This document shows, piece by piece, positions 27,414 through 35,478 of a stretch of DNA of 64,000 nt. The position numbers and the translations under genes are program-made. Below the pieces are notes generated by a model. That model saw only the letters and a list, made by a program, of their open reading frames with translations, did no database searches and was not told where the DNA came from. This stretch comes from Bacillus thuringiensis (lineage in GTDB: Bacteria; Bacillota; Bacilli; Bacillales; Bacillaceae_G), in assembly GCF_001182785.1 (NCBI RefSeq), contig NZ_CP012101.1, positions 62,001 to 126,000 of the forward strand, in the 5' to 3' direction. How positions within the stretch are numbered: the first letter of the stretch is position 1; each line of letters begins with the position of its first letter.

Positions 27414-27540
27414 ATAAAAAAATTGGATATTTATGAGTTTTGCAACACCCTCAGTAGTAATATCGTAAAAAATTATTGTAAAAATATTTTTGAGTAGATT
27501 AATTTATGTAGCAACACTTAATGATCAATGGAGGTATTAA

Positions 27541-28584
27541 ATGAGAGATTTTTTTGAGGAGAAATACTTAGATATAGAGCTACAAAGAGAACTGTTAAGT
27601 TTAATAAGTGAAATTAGTGAATACAAAGGAAAAATATCCGCTTATCAAGACAGAAACCCTGATATATTCAATAATTTGGAGAAAACCATCCCCCTTCGTT
27701 ATATAAAAAACTTTAATACTGTTTTTATGGATATAAACATTCCGAATAAGAGGTTAAAAGAACTGATGTTGAACGAAATGTTACCCAAAACAATAGAAGA
27801 AGATGCCGTATATTGTTATTATCAATCAATGTCTCTTGTGCAAAAAAAGTTCCATAATTTACCCGTTAACTCAGAGACAATACAAGAATTACATTTTCAA
27901 TTAATCCATTATATTACTTCTGACTGTGCAATGTGGCGTAAAAAACAATTTATTGTCCCAGGTGTTCCTGAATATGGGATGCATTCCAGTAGCTATCGTC
28001 CAGTAGCTCGGGAACTTATCCCCCAATCTGTAAAACAATTATGTGAGCAGTATAATACATTAGTGGAGAATAAGGAGTTTCATTCACTTATATTAATAGC
28101 TCAATTTATATTGAATTTTTATTGTATTCTCCCTTTTGACCAGGGAAATCGAAGACTCGCATTCATATTGATACAATTACTATTAATGAAGAGTGAACAT
28201 ACATTTATAAAGTATGTATGTTTAGATAAATATATAAAGAAACATGAATCAAAATACTATGATTCAATCTTTAAATCTTCAGTTAATTGGTACTGTCATG
28301 GGCACAATACCAGTTTTTGGATAAAAATATTCTTAACAATTATATTAGAAGCATATCAGGATTTGCATCTAACAGTTCAGGATTCTATATGTAGGGATAC
28401 TAAAATTGAACGAATTAAAAATTATATAATTAGGCAAAAAAAACCTTTTACTAAAGAAAATATTCGTGACGTTTATCCAGATATTGCCGAAAGTACAATT
28501 AGTAAAGCATTAGCTTCCTTCCAGTCTCTTGGTCTTATAAAGCTAGCTTCACGAGGAAGAAATGCTCAATGGACACGGGTTTAA
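27541..28584 (+). CDS. Fic-family protein with degenerate catalytic motif
   Basis: A 347-residue protein with Fic architecture: a helical N-terminal region, a flap-like segment (WRKKQFIVPGVPEYGMHSSS at residues 132-151, then YRPVARELIP), the active-site helix, and a C-terminal winged helix (FTKENIRDVYPDIAESTISKAL at about 307-328). Active Fic AMP-transferases carry HPFxDGNGR; here the motif is LPFDQGNRR (197-205). The catalytic His is Leu, the metal-binding Asp is Gln, and the second Gly is Arg. AMPylation activity is therefore unlikely. The gene is otherwise intact with GGAGG upstream, so it may serve as a regulator or be an early pseudogene. Confidence 0.75.
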   Translation: MRDFFEEKYLDIELQRELLSLISEISEYKGKISAYQDRNPDIFNNLEKTIPLRYIKNFNTVFMDINIPNKRLKELMLNEMLPKTIEEDAVYCYYQSMSLVQKKFHNLPVNSETIQELHFQLIHYITSDCAMWRKKQFIVPGVPEYGMHSSSYRPVARELIPQSVKQLCEQYNTLVENKEFHSLILIAQFILNFYCILPFDQGNRRLAFILIQLLLMKSEHTFIKYVCLDKYIKKHESKYYDSIFKSSVNWYCHGHNTSFWIKIFLTIILEAYQDLHLTVQDSICRDTKIERIKNYIIRQKKPFTKENIRDVYPDIAESTISKALASFQSLGLIKLASRGRNAQWTRV

Positions 28585-28714
28585 TTCCTTTTTTTACGAT
28601 TATCAAAAATTTATCGGCCAAAGAAAAATGTAATTCATTTATGACCATATAGGTCAAAGAAGGCTTAAATCCTGAGTAATAGATCACTTTTAGAAAAGAA
28701 AATGAGAAAAATCA

Positions 28715-29215
28715 CAGATAGGATATTTGAAAGGTACTACAATTCAAGAAAGATAATTTTGTGATAGCCGTTGGCTATTACTTTTGTTTTTTTAGTTATC
28801 GAGGTGTATCTGAGGTCCTCAAAGAATCTGAAGATTTCATATTCATCCAAAAACGATTATGCGTTGGGTCCATGAATGTGATAATTTGGTCTATCAAATC
28901 TGGAAGAAGAAAAATAGAAAGATTCAATCAATCTAGAAATTAGATGCGATTTATATAAAAGCAAAAGAAAAATGTTGTTATTTATATCGTAAAATTTTTA
29001 ATAATGGATGTGCGTTGGATATTCAACTTCAAAGAAATAGAGTTCATTAGACAGCCTATGCCTTTATGAAAAGATTGGTGAAGGCTTTTGGAGAGCCAAC
29101 GGATCTCCAAACAGACAAGGCGCTAGCACTACTTTGCGCATTTAACAAATTAAAAGTACAAGTTTTTTATAAACAACTCATTATACAGTCAAACATTTGA
29201 ACAATCTCGTCGGAA
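28715..29215 (+). pseudogene. Degraded IS6-family transposase
   Basis: On the plus strand, sequence similar to the transposase at 5707-6393 can be followed through several frames (VIAVGYYFCFFSYRGVSEVL, VHECDNLVYQIWKKKN, AYAFMKRLVKAFGEP, then QTDKALALLCAFNKLK and VKHLNNLV). There are many stops and frameshifts. It ends before the last third and lacks its termini. Confidence 0.8.
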
Positions 29216-29253
29216 AAAACGAAGTTTGCAACAACCAAACTTCGTTTTTTTCG
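29214..29253. terminator. Strong bidirectional terminator
   Basis: AAAAAACGAAGTTTG / CAAACTTCGTTTTTTT around a seven-base loop. Confidence 0.8.
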
Positions 29254-29297
29254 ACGTATAATGAACTATATTAATTACAAACGATTGTTTGAACTAC

Positions 29298-29576
29298 TCA
29301 CCACTTAACGTCCTTACGGACTTTTTTGAAGTGGTAGAGCCTACGGTGAGAACACCAGTATCTTGTACGTTGACGCACCACACTCCTTACTTTAGCTTGT
29401 TTTTCGCAACTTCGGCAAGCATGGAGCGATAGAACGTTGAAGATTTTACGGTTGTAACGTTTTTCTGCAACCAACCTCATATCTTCAGTTTTCAAAGAGC
29501 AAACTGTACAAGTAAATGATAGCAAACATGTTTGCTTATGCCAACCTACATTCATCTCCCACCTAGGTTGGTCCAA
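29298..29576 (-). CDS. Possible small zinc-ribbon-like protein
   Basis: A 92-codon frame that is basic and cysteine-rich, with two CxxC pairs (CTVC at 25-28 and CRSC at 55-58) spaced as in a zinc ribbon. The likelier start is the internal Met at residue 9 (MNVGWHKQTCLL). No clear ribosome binding site and no recognised family, in a decayed neighbourhood; it may be a gene fragment. Confidence 0.35.
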   Translation of the reverse strand: MDQPRWEMNVGWHKQTCLLSFTCTVCSLKTEDMRLVAEKRYNRKIFNVLSLHACRSCEKQAKVRSVVRQRTRYWCSHRRLYHFKKVRKDVKW

Positions 29577-29644
29577 TTTAACCGTTGATTGTCAAAGTTA
29601 TCCTGTACTATCCCCTGATCCTGTTCCACCGGTTCTAATTCAAT

Positions 29645-30040
29645 TTAATCTAAGAAGAATTTACCTTGTGAATTTTCCAATTTCAAATCATGTGTACCTT
29701 TTGTTAACTTAACAGTAGGTCCTTCTACAATCTTATAAGAACCATATTCTCCTTTAACAGCATCTGCGAAATTTCCAGTAAGAGGAATGGTGGTGTCAGC
29801 TATTTTTGCATAGTTACCACCAGGCTTTCTATGTGAAAGACTGATTTTAGAATTATCATTAGCTGCAATCTTATATCTAATTTTATATTCCTGTTCTTTG
29901 GAAATTTCGACGCCATATGCTAAATAAGAATTAGTAGTATCAGTTTTCATAGCTTTTTGCTTAGCATGTATAGATTCCACTTGTGGTTGAAAATTGCTCA
30001 TACCACGGTTATACTTCGCAGCTGGGATTGCTGTTATCAA
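29645..30040 (-). pseudogene. Carbohydrate-binding module fragment
   Basis: 131 codons whose main part (SYLAYGVEISKEQEYKIRYK, ISLSHRKPGGNYAKIADTTI, GTHDLKLENSQGKFFLD) looks like a CBM6/galactose-binding beta-sandwich. There is no signal peptide, no ribosome binding site and no catalytic part. It is probably a surviving C-terminal domain of a larger secreted enzyme or toxin. Family assignment is by pattern only. Confidence 0.5.
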
Positions 30041-30630
30041 TCATATAATTAATATTACTTCTACTTCATAAAAAAAGATGCCCCATTCTTATAGATCATC
30101 TTTTGTGTTCTTTATATTATTTTATATGCAATCAGCTTTGTATATTTTTATTCTCAATTTTCCCAATATAGCATGAGGTATAAGCTTAGATACGTGTAAA
30201 AATCGGTCACAGGTTAAATTTTATTCCCCAACATAATTTAAGAGTATTTATTTTTACATTTTGGAAAAATAAGCACATTCAAAAATATTGTAGAATTTAT
30301 GACAATTAACGTTGGATTTCTTAATTCATATATACCTTTTTATTATAAATATGACATTACCAAAAAAAATATATATATTTCAAATGGTATATATATAACA
30401 AAACATAAAAAAACTAGTCACTATTGTCTTATAGTGGCATATTAATCATAATATTGCGTATTTTCTGACGTTTATATATTCTAATAGGGGGTATCTTTTT
30501 CCATCGCCCGAAAAAGGAGAATAAGAAAGGATCTAGTCAATATCTATTGCTATTTTCTTTATAAAAATAGTAATTGTAACAGACTTAATCTAGAATCTCT
30601 CTTTAAAAAATAAGAAAAGGAGGAGTTCAA
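30041..30630 (+). promoter_or_regulatory. Long upstream region of the nhe-type operon
   Basis: About 590 bp without a gene. It contains a hairpin AAAAGATG...CATCTTTT (about 30070-30105) facing the fragment upstream. I searched for the PlcR box TATGNAN4TNCATA and found only a half match (TATGCAATCAGC near 30127), so direct PlcR control as for chromosomal nhe is not supported. A long untranslated leader would fit chromosomal nhe. Confidence 0.45.
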
Positions 30631-31791
30631 GTGAAAAAAACTTTAGTTACAGGATTAATGGTTACAGCAATATTAGCAAGTCCTTCCAACTATGTAAGTG
30701 CTTACACGGAGGGGGTGCAGTCTAAATCAGAGTCAACATATGTACAAAATGTCAAAAATGCGAATACATTATCACATTCGATTAGAACGTTAGGTTCACA
30801 ATCACCTTTAGCGCAAGCATATGGATTAATTATTTTACAGCAACCAACCATTAAAGGGACTGGTATGAGCAGTTTAACGAATCACCAAGAATTTGTAAAA
30901 AATCATGTTCGCGAATGGTTAGATGAATATAATCCTAAGTTAGTTGATTTAAATCAAGATATGCAGCGTTTTAGTACAAGATTCAATGGTTATTATGGTA
31001 CATTATATGATTTAGCGGGAACGGTAAATACAGATACGGAAACAAAAGTGAGTTTTGTAAATGCTTTTAATAGACTACAACAGGACGTACAAACTATCCA
31101 AGATAGTATGAACCAAACCTTATTGCAGCTAAATCGTTTTAATGATTTATTGCTTCAAGATAACAAAGGATTTTCTGAAAAAGCAAAAATAGCAATTCAA
31201 TCCTTAGAGGGGTCAGATGGAACTGTTACACAGCTAAGAGCTGATATTAAAAGACTTCAAGAAGAGATACTGGTAGAACTCGCAAAAATTTTAAATAGAC
31301 CAAATGAAGTTCGTAACGGCGTTATAAATATTGGGAAGCAAGTCTTTACGATTGCGGGCGGAGCAGCTCAGACTCAAACTATAGATTTTATCTCTATTTC
31401 ATCTCTTGGTGGTGGAATTTTAGATCTTTTCGACAGCCAAACAGCTGCTTCTGCTAGGATTATTGAGCAGAAACAAAAAGAATTACTACCACTAATTCAG
31501 CAGTTAGCAGAAACCCAAATTCAAGTGACTGAAATGACTTTTATTGAGGATCAAATGAATGGGTTTACTGAGATGATTAAGAGGCAAATTATTACTTTTG
31601 AATATTTGATGAATGATTGGAAAGCGCTAAATGATACAATGATCCAAATCCAACTCAATCTGAGTGCAGGGGCACACATGGATAGTGTTGGATTGCAAAA
31701 TCAATTAATTCAGCTCAAAGAATTCAGTGATGAACTGTATTTGCAAACAAAAAAGTTTGAAAATTTCATTTCAAATGTAACAATAAATTAA
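30631..31791 (+). CDS. nheA: NheA-like enterotoxin component
   Basis: 386 residues, the same length as chromosomal NheA. A signal peptide (MKKTLVTGLMVTAILASPSN...VSA) is followed by the helical bundle of the ClyA/HBL/NHE superfamily. Close sequence matches to NheA as I remember it include NTLSHSIRTLGSQSPL, LIILQQPTIKGTGMSSLTNHQEF, VREWLDEYNPKLVDLNQ and RPNEVRNGVINIGKQVFTI. It starts at GTG with AAAGGAGGAG upstream. NheA is the lytic partner that binds last to membrane NheB/NheC oligomers. It is the first gene of a three-gene operon. Confidence 0.93.
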   Translation: MKKTLVTGLMVTAILASPSNYVSAYTEGVQSKSESTYVQNVKNANTLSHSIRTLGSQSPLAQAYGLIILQQPTIKGTGMSSLTNHQEFVKNHVREWLDEYNPKLVDLNQDMQRFSTRFNGYYGTLYDLAGTVNTDTETKVSFVNAFNRLQQDVQTIQDSMNQTLLQLNRFNDLLLQDNKGFSEKAKIAIQSLEGSDGTVTQLRADIKRLQEEILVELAKILNRPNEVRNGVINIGKQVFTIAGGAAQTQTIDFISISSLGGGILDLFDSQTAASARIIEQKQKELLPLIQQLAETQIQVTEMTFIEDQMNGFTEMIKRQIITFEYLMNDWKALNDTMIQIQLNLSAGAHMDSVGLQNQLIQLKEFSDELYLQTKKFENFISNVTIN

Positions 31792-31845
31792 GTTTAAGCA
31801 AAGAGTGAAATATGATTATACTGAAAGTTAAAGGAGAAGACAAAA

Positions 31846-33048
31846 ATGACAAAAAAGCCTTATAAAGTAATGGCTTTATCCGCATTAATAACGGTAATGG
31901 CAGCAGGTAGTATTATGCCAACATATGCTTCTGCAGCGGAAAGCACGGCAAAATCAACTCCTATTCACGCTAAAACAGGTACAACGGGAGATTACCCGGA
32001 TTATTCATTAGGACCAGAGGGTCTTAAAGAGGCAATAACAAATACAGGGTCAAATGCTTTAGTAATGGACCTTTATGCTTTAACAATCATTAAACAAGCA
32101 AATGCTGATTTCAATGGGCTCAATTCAATTGATACATCTTTACGAACGAAAATAATTAATGATCAAAACATTGCCAGAATAAATGCAGGGCAATGGTTAG
32201 ATAAACTTAAACCGCAAATGATTTCAACGAATCAAAATATTATTAATTATAATACTAAATTTCAAAATTACTATGATACGTTAATAACAGCTGTAAACAA
32301 TAAGGACAAGGAAACATTATCAAATGGACTTACAAGGCTAAATAATGATGTTGTAGCAAATAAGGCGGAAGTGGACGAATTATTAGGAGAACTGCGAGAA
32401 TTCCGAAAGAAAATGGCAACAGATACGCAAAACTTTAAACAAGATGCAACTCAAATAACGTCTATTTTAGCAAGTCAAGATGCTGGAATTCCGCTGCTGC
32501 AAAATCAACTCACAACGTATCATGCTACAATTGCTGAATATAATAAACTGCTTATTGCCTCAGCAGTTGCAACGGCTTTAGGCCCACTTGCTATTATAGG
32601 CGGAGCAGTTCTAATTGGTACTGGTTTAGGAGCTAAACTAGGAGTGGTGTTCATTGTAGGTGGTTTAGGAGCAACAGCAGGTGGTATAGCGGGAATTGTT
32701 ATAGCAAAGCAAGAGATGGATAAGGCTCAGGAAGAGATTAAGAATATAACAGGACAAATAACCCAGGCTCAATTAGAAGTAGCTGGTTTAACCAATCTAA
32801 AAGAGCAAACTGAATCCTTAACAGAGACTATCGATATAGCAATTACTGCACTACAAAATCTTTCAACCAAATGGGATGTAGTTGGATCAAAATATAAATC
32901 TTTACTTAAAAATATTGCAGTTATGGACCCTAACGATCTATTTTTCATAAAAGAGGATCTCGATGTGGCTAAAGATAGTTGGAAAGAAGTTAGAGATACT
33001 GCTGCAAATCTTTATGAAACTGATATTAAATTAGTAGATACAAAATAA
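31846..33048 (+). CDS. nheB: NheB-like enterotoxin component
   Basis: 400 residues (NheB is about 402). Signal peptide ending near TYASA, then NYSLGPEG-type start YSLGPEGLKEAI, TGSNALVMDLYALTIIKQ, STNQNIINYNTKFQNYYDTL and ILASQDAGIPLLQNQ. A central hydrophobic beta-tongue/hairpin stretch (LGPLAIIGGAVLIGTGLGAK and following glycine-rich segment, residues about 246-285) inserts in membranes in this family. Strong AAAGGAGA ribosome binding site. The 54-bp gap from nheA contains no terminator, so they are cotranscribed. Confidence 0.93.
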   Translation: MTKKPYKVMALSALITVMAAGSIMPTYASAAESTAKSTPIHAKTGTTGDYPDYSLGPEGLKEAITNTGSNALVMDLYALTIIKQANADFNGLNSIDTSLRTKIINDQNIARINAGQWLDKLKPQMISTNQNIINYNTKFQNYYDTLITAVNNKDKETLSNGLTRLNNDVVANKAEVDELLGELREFRKKMATDTQNFKQDATQITSILASQDAGIPLLQNQLTTYHATIAEYNKLLIASAVATALGPLAIIGGAVLIGTGLGAKLGVVFIVGGLGATAGGIAGIVIAKQEMDKAQEEIKNITGQITQAQLEVAGLTNLKEQTESLTETIDIAITALQNLSTKWDVVGSKYKSLLKNIAVMDPNDLFFIKEDLDVAKDSWKEVRDTAANLYETDIKLVDTK

Positions 33049-33071
33049 TCAATTGATTTTATGTGATAAGG

Positions 33072-33099
33072 GTTCCCTGTTCAAACTTGAGCAGGGAAC
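33072..33099 (+). promoter_or_regulatory. Inverted repeat between nheB and nheC
   Basis: GTTCCCTGTTCAA and TTGAGCAGGGAAC form a 13-bp stem (one U-G pair) with a 2-base loop, in a 105-bp gap. The chromosomal nhe operon is reported to have a 13-bp inverted repeat in a gap of similar size, where it lowers nheC expression. Conservation of this feature in the plasmid-type operon suggests the same role. Confidence 0.7.
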
Positions 33100-33153
33100 T
33101 TCCTCAATGCTCACTAAAAGATACGAATTCTTAAAAAGCGTAGGTGGGATAAT

Positions 33154-34965
33154 ATGAATAAGAAATTGTACAAGAAAATCCTATTATCAATGATGATTGC
33201 TGGAATGGTAACAAGTAATATAGTCCCACTTCATACTTTTGCGGCAGAACAAAAAATCCATACAACTATATCGCAAGAAACCATTCATAATTATTCACTT
33301 GGTCCTGAGGGCTTTCAAGATGTACTAGCACCAGCAATGTCTAATGTACTTGTTATGGATTCATATGCCAAAACAATACGCAATCAACAAGAGACAGACC
33401 TTAGTGGTATAAGTTCTCTTAATAGTTATTTACGAGCAAACATGTTGAAGCACCAGGACGATGCAAAAAAAAACGCGACCTATTGGTTAGATAATCTTAA
33501 ACCACGTATTATGAATACGAATCAAAACATTGTAAATTATAATGATACATTTCAAACACACTATAGTATTTTACTAGATGCAATAGATCAAAAAGATACT
33601 GAAAAATTGAAAACTGAACTCGAAAAATTGTATCAAAGTATATTGACTAATAAAAGTGAAGTTAACGAGCTATTGGAACAGCTGAAAACATTCCGAAATA
33701 AAATGTCAGCAGATACGCAAAACTTTAAACAAGATACAAATCAATTAACGACTATTTTAGCTAGTACAACTGCAGGTATTCCATATTTAGAACAGCGAAT
33801 TAATGGGTATAATGAGTCTATCAAAAAAAGCAATGATCAAATTATTGCAGGTTCAGTACTTTGCGCAACGTTAATAACGTGTATCATTGGTGGACCGCTG
33901 ATCGCAACAGCAAAAAGTAATATTGCATCTGCTGAGCGAGAAATAGAAATTTTAAAAGCACAAATTTCTGGGGCACAAGCAGAAATAGCTATTATAACTG
34001 ATGCAAAAAATAAGACTACGAATATGGCGGAAACAATTGACACAGCTATTACTTCTATACAGAAAATGTCTAATAGTTGGGATACTGTAGCAGCAAAATA
34101 TAATAATTTAGTAAAAAATATCACATTTATTACCCCAGAAGAATTTGCTTTTATAAAAGCAGATCTTAATACAGCAAAAGATAGCTGGCAAGATCTTAAG
34201 AATTATGCTGATAAATTATATGAATCGGTGAAAATTGCGGAGAAAGAAGAGCAGGATCTTATGGATCGACTTCGTCCGTCAAGTGTTCAATATTTCTACA
34301 AACCGATACACAATGCCTATACATTTGAAATAAAAACGGGTGCAAACGCACCAAATGCGTCCTATAAAGTTATGAATTTAACAAAACGGACTACTCATAA
34401 TATGTGGAGCGGAGGACCAAATGCAAGCATGTGGATTGACCAGCTTCCATTAAACTTAAAAGACCAATATGCGGTAATAGCAACGGTCAATGGAATGGAT
34501 TATGTCATATATAAAGAAGTAGGAGAAAACATTCCTGGAGCTAATTTGAATGGTACCTATCAACTATTTTCTGCGTTAAATAATAGTAGCGTTATAGATA
34601 TGGATCGATCAACGAATAATGTTACCTTATGGAGCAATAACGGCGGTAATCATCAAAAATGGAAGTTAGTATATGATTCAAATAAAAAGGCCTATCAACT
34701 TAAAAGTGGAACAAATCAAAATTTAATATTAGCTTGGAATGACTATCAAGGTTCTAACAATGTTTTTGCTACACCTAATCAATACTATGAAGAGCATTAT
34801 TGGATAGTTGAAGATGCAGGAAATGGATATTTTTATTTAAAAAATAAGAAAAACTCCAGGTATTTAGATGTAACTGGTTCTGGTACTAAAGATGGAACAA
34901 ATGTTATAGTATATCCATTTACAGCTAGTAATAATCAAAAATTTAAATTACAGAGACTAAATTAA
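33154..34965 (+). CDS. NheC-like enterotoxin component fused to a ricin-type lectin domain
   Basis: 603 residues, against about 359 for NheC. Residues 1-31 are a signal peptide (KKILLSMMIAGMVTSNIVPL). Residues 31-360 match NheC closely: NYSLGPEGFQDV, SYAKTIRNQQETDLS, AYWL-type LDNLKPRIMNTNQNIVNYN, LTTILASTTAGIPYLEQ. The hydrophobic hairpin IIAGSVLCATLITCIIGGPLI is at about 229-249. Residues about 370-460 are an added beta-rich linker domain of unknown family (VQYFYKPIHNAYTFEIKTGA). Residues 467-603 are a ricin-B/QxW lectin domain (ALNNSSVIDMDR, GNHQKWKL, NNQKFKL) very like residues 362-499 of the PI-PLC at 4109-5608. NheC is the first component to bind cells, so a lectin here would change target choice; that is inference. 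Confidence 0.92.
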   Translation: MNKKLYKKILLSMMIAGMVTSNIVPLHTFAAEQKIHTTISQETIHNYSLGPEGFQDVLAPAMSNVLVMDSYAKTIRNQQETDLSGISSLNSYLRANMLKHQDDAKKNATYWLDNLKPRIMNTNQNIVNYNDTFQTHYSILLDAIDQKDTEKLKTELEKLYQSILTNKSEVNELLEQLKTFRNKMSADTQNFKQDTNQLTTILASTTAGIPYLEQRINGYNESIKKSNDQIIAGSVLCATLITCIIGGPLIATAKSNIASAEREIEILKAQISGAQAEIAIITDAKNKTTNMAETIDTAITSIQKMSNSWDTVAAKYNNLVKNITFITPEEFAFIKADLNTAKDSWQDLKNYADKLYESVKIAEKEEQDLMDRLRPSSVQYFYKPIHNAYTFEIKTGANAPNASYKVMNLTKRTTHNMWSGGPNASMWIDQLPLNLKDQYAVIATVNGMDYVIYKEVGENIPGANLNGTYQLFSALNNSSVIDMDRSTNNVTLWSNNGGNHQKWKLVYDSNKKAYQLKSGTNQNLILAWNDYQGSNNVFATPNQYYEEHYWIVEDAGNGYFYLKNKKNSRYLDVTGSGTKDGTNVIVYPFTASNNQKFKLQRLN

Positions 34966-35021
34966 ATTATAAGATTCCGGTAGAAAAAATTTCATCTTGA
35001 ATTTCAATTGTTGTAAAATAG

Positions 35022-35058
35022 GGCATCTCTCCTGCTTCGGAAAGATGCCTCTTTTCTA
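35022..35058 (+). terminator. Terminator of the nhe-type operon
   Basis: GGCATCT / AGATGCC with a 13-base loop region followed by TCTTTTCT, about 60 bp after the stop of the nheC-like gene. Confidence 0.65.
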
Positions 35059-35072
35059 TTCTAACGAATGTT

Positions 35073-35105
35073 GGGGTACAGCCGCATGCCCATCAACTTA
35101 AGAAT
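35073..35105 (+). mobile_element. IS231-type left terminus
   Basis: GGGGTACAGCCGCATGCCCA followed by TCAACTTAAG matches the IS231 end. The element is cut about 60 bp later by an IS6-type end. Confidence 0.65.
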
Positions 35106-35164
35106 TTTTAAAAAAGGCGTTATTCTTTCTTAATAATATAAAGGAGAAAGGGTACCGTTTTTTA

Positions 35165-35330
35165 GGTTCTGTTGCAAAAATAGTGGAATATGAAAGAAGG
35201 GTAATAGATTCCTAGCGGTATTGAACGTTATGTTGTTAAACCAAAGAGTTCATTGATAAGATATATCTGCCTTTGGACAGACTTCTCCCCCTGGAGAGTT
35301 TGTCCTTTTTTGACCATATTTGTGAAATTA
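35165..35330 (-). mobile_element. IS6-type 3' end remnant
   Basis: Starts with GGTTCTGTTGCAAAAATAG (terminal repeat) and continues with sequence aligning to the transposase C-terminus of the IS at 2957-3816 (GACAGACT..., TTTGTCCTTTTTTGACCATA). Only about 160 bp remain. Confidence 0.65.
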
Positions 35331-35382
35331 CCAATGTTTCAAGAGCTGCTTTATATAGAATACTACAAGACAAAACATAATA

Positions 35383-35426
35383 AAAAATACCCGCCCAAAT
35401 TGAAAAATTTTCAGATGTGGCGGGTT
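35383..35426 (-). terminator. Terminator of the BceAB-type operon
   Basis: On the minus strand ACCCGCC, an AT-rich loop, GGCGGGT, then ATTTTTTATT, about 50 bp after the permease stop. Confidence 0.65.
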
Positions 35427-35478
35427 ATTCCTTGAATCGTTTCTATACCCAGTTTAACATTTTGTATGTTTTGTAAAA

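Noticed and set aside
29298..30040. Intact Cry or Vip toxin gene
   Set aside because: Only a CBM-like fragment and a small Cys-rich frame are present; no Cry core blocks are seen anywhere in the window.
30100..30500. PlcR box upstream of nheA
   Set aside because: The best candidate (TATGCAATCAGC...) matches only half of TATGNAN4TNCATA.
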